7,862 nucleotides of DNA, from NCBI GenBank assembly GCA_945637225.1, contig CALZDE010000089.1, forward strand, positions 1-7,862. Direction: 5' to 3'. Below the pieces are notes generated by a model that had not been told where the DNA came from, searched no databases, and saw only the letters and a list, made by a program, of their open reading frames with translations. This document shows positions 7,454 through 7,862 of this stretch, piece after piece. Origin of the DNA: an uncultured Selenomonadaceae bacterium. Lineage in GTDB: Bacteria > Bacillota > Negativicutes > Selenomonadales > Selenomonadaceae. Every line of letters begins with the position of its first letter. The stretch's first letter is position 1. The position numbers and the translations under genes were made by a program.

Positions 7454-7510
7454 ACGAGCCTTGACATAGTGTAAAAAAAATGATAAAATAAAACACATGG
7501 CAGGGCTCGT
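7454..7510. repeat. Inverted repeat flanking the array promoter
   Basis: ACGAGCC (7454-7460) and its exact reverse complement GGCTCGT (7504-7510) bracket the -35, the -10 and the expected start site, with 43 bases between the arms. The left arm abuts the -35 box. A regulator binding both arms is conceivable, but an exact 7-base pair at this distance can occur by chance. Confidence 0.35.
7461..7489 (+). promoter_or_regulatory. Promoter for the CRISPR array
   Basis: TTGACA (7461-7466) is a perfect -35 box, 17 bases before TAAAAT (7484-7489), which matches the -10 consensus at five of six positions. A TG at 7481-7482 adds an extended -10. Transcription should start near 7496 and run into the array, giving about 215 bases of leader RNA before the first repeat. 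It begins 16 bases after the cas2 stop and is by far the best promoter match in the window. Confidence 0.8.
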
Positions 7511-7555
7511 AAACCCCATAAAATCGACGAGTCTTTACGAAATTTCTGTGGACAC

Positions 7556-7600
7556 TGCAAACCCTTGCAATTACGGGGATTGTCGACCGTTTTCGGTATT
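7556..7600 (+). repeat. Repeat-like element inside the leader
   Basis: TGCAAACCCTT (7557-7567 region) resembles TGCATGCACCCTT of the true repeat, and ACCGTTTTCGGTATT (7586-7600) matches the repeat's ACCGTTTACGGTATT at 14 of 15 positions. About 19 extra bases separate the two halves where the repeat has two. The second half keeps a 4-bp ACCG/CGGT hairpin and is followed by TTTTAAAAC instead of GAAAC. It looks like an interrupted, diverged repeat copy in the same orientation as the array. Confidence 0.45.
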
Positions 7601-7709
7601 TTTTAAAACAGTGTACACAAAAGCCAAGGCTAAAAATAAGCGAAAAATGGCTAGAGTTTCAAATTTGCCATCTCGAAGGGACTACTGGCGGGGGTTGCTG
7701 GTATGTACT

Positions 7710-7862
7710 ATTGCATGCACCCTTATACCGTTTACGGTATTGAAACACAGTTACATTACGTGTTGTACTCATATTTATTCAGATTGCATGCACCCTTATA
7801 CCGTTTACGGTATTGAAACTACCATACAATGCTTTGCTAGAGTTAATGCAGCAGACCAATTG
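7710..7862 (+). CRISPR. CRISPR array, leader end (continues past window)
   Basis: Two identical 37-base repeats lie at 7710-7746 and 7783-7819, and the window ends with ATTG (7859-7862), the first four bases of a third. Spacer 1 is 7747-7782 (36 bases) and spacer 2 is 7820-7858 (39 bases), lengths usual for type III. The repeat opens with ATTGCATGCAC, which includes the palindrome TGCATGCA, and contains a 6-bp stem ATACCG/CGGTAT with a TTTA loop (7725-7740). It ends in ATTGAAAC, which fits an 8-base crRNA 5' handle made by Cas6. The orientation matches the cas genes and the leader promoter. Spacers directly behind the leader should be the most recently acquired. I recognise neither spacer's target. 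Confidence 0.95.

Larger units (their letters stand above)
7446..7709 (+). other. CRISPR leader
   Basis: These 264 bases between the cas2 stop and the first repeat hold no convincing gene. The region is AT-rich, with A-runs near 7473-7480 and 7646-7650, as usual for leaders, and turns GC-richer just before the first repeat (CTACTGGCGGGGGTTGCTGG at 7682-7701). It contains a strong promoter, an inverted repeat around it, and a repeat-like element. It lies on the side where repeats begin with ATTGC, and the ATTGAAAC end points away from it, which is the normal leader-to-array polarity. The bases next to the first repeat should be the docking site for Cas1-Cas2. Confidence 0.8.

Noticed and set aside
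7270..7560. Minus-strand open frame from cas2 into the leader
   Set aside because: It is antisense to conserved Cas2 and crosses the array promoter; there is no Shine-Dalgarno site or family resemblance.
7565..7600. A tracrRNA-type anti-repeat in the leader
   Set aside because: The similarity to the repeat is in the same orientation, not complementary, and type III systems with Cas6 do not need a tracrRNA.
7586..7604. ACCG-TTTT-CGGT hairpin followed by a T-run in the leader, as a terminator
   Set aside because: The stem is only 4 bp and would stop the strong array promoter before the first repeat; its likeness to the CRISPR repeat explains it better.
7611..7618. GTGTACAC palindrome in the leader as an operator
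   Set aside because: A single 8-base palindrome with no second copy or link to the promoter is expected by chance.

Overview
The window holds most of a type III-D-like CRISPR-Cas locus: the distal part of an effector operon, an adaptation module, a leader, and the first units of a CRISPR array. All genes lie on the + strand. The DNA is AT-rich, with purine-rich Shine-Dalgarno sequences and a U-tract terminator, which suggests a low-GC Gram-positive-type bacterium (Bacillota, possibly Clostridia or Negativicutes). That assignment is an inference and is not precise.

Effector operon (3-6064): a csx10-like Cas5-group gene cut by the left edge is followed by a double-domain Cas7 (Cas7-2x), csx19, a 680-residue TIGR03986-type RAMP protein (Cas7 with a large insertion) and cas6. 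Genes overlap or are separated by six bases at most, so they should be co-transcribed and translationally coupled. This order closely resembles the III-D variant described as III-Dv/III-D2, in which fused Cas7 subunits replace the repeated Cas7 backbone. The large subunit Cas10 is not visible and is expected upstream.

Module boundary (6065-6198): a strong hairpin terminator follows cas6, then a plausible promoter and a G-rich ribosome binding site for cas1.

Adaptation module (6199-7445): cas1 and cas2 overlap by four bases. Their arginine and glycine codons differ visibly from the effector genes (AGA and GGA rather than CGT and GGT), suggesting a separate history for the two modules.

Leader and array (7446-7862): a 264-base AT-rich leader carries a near-consensus promoter and an element resembling a diverged, interrupted copy of the repeat. 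The array has 37-base repeats with a 6-bp hairpin and an ATTGAAAC 3' end. Two full repeats, spacers of 36 and 39 bases, and the first four bases of a third repeat are visible.

Working together: Cas1-Cas2 inserts new spacers at the leader end, the leader promoter drives the precursor, Cas6 cuts it at the repeat hairpins, and the Csx10/Cas7-2x/Csx19/Cas7-insertion proteins (with an unseen Cas10) form the RNA-guided, RNA-targeting complex.
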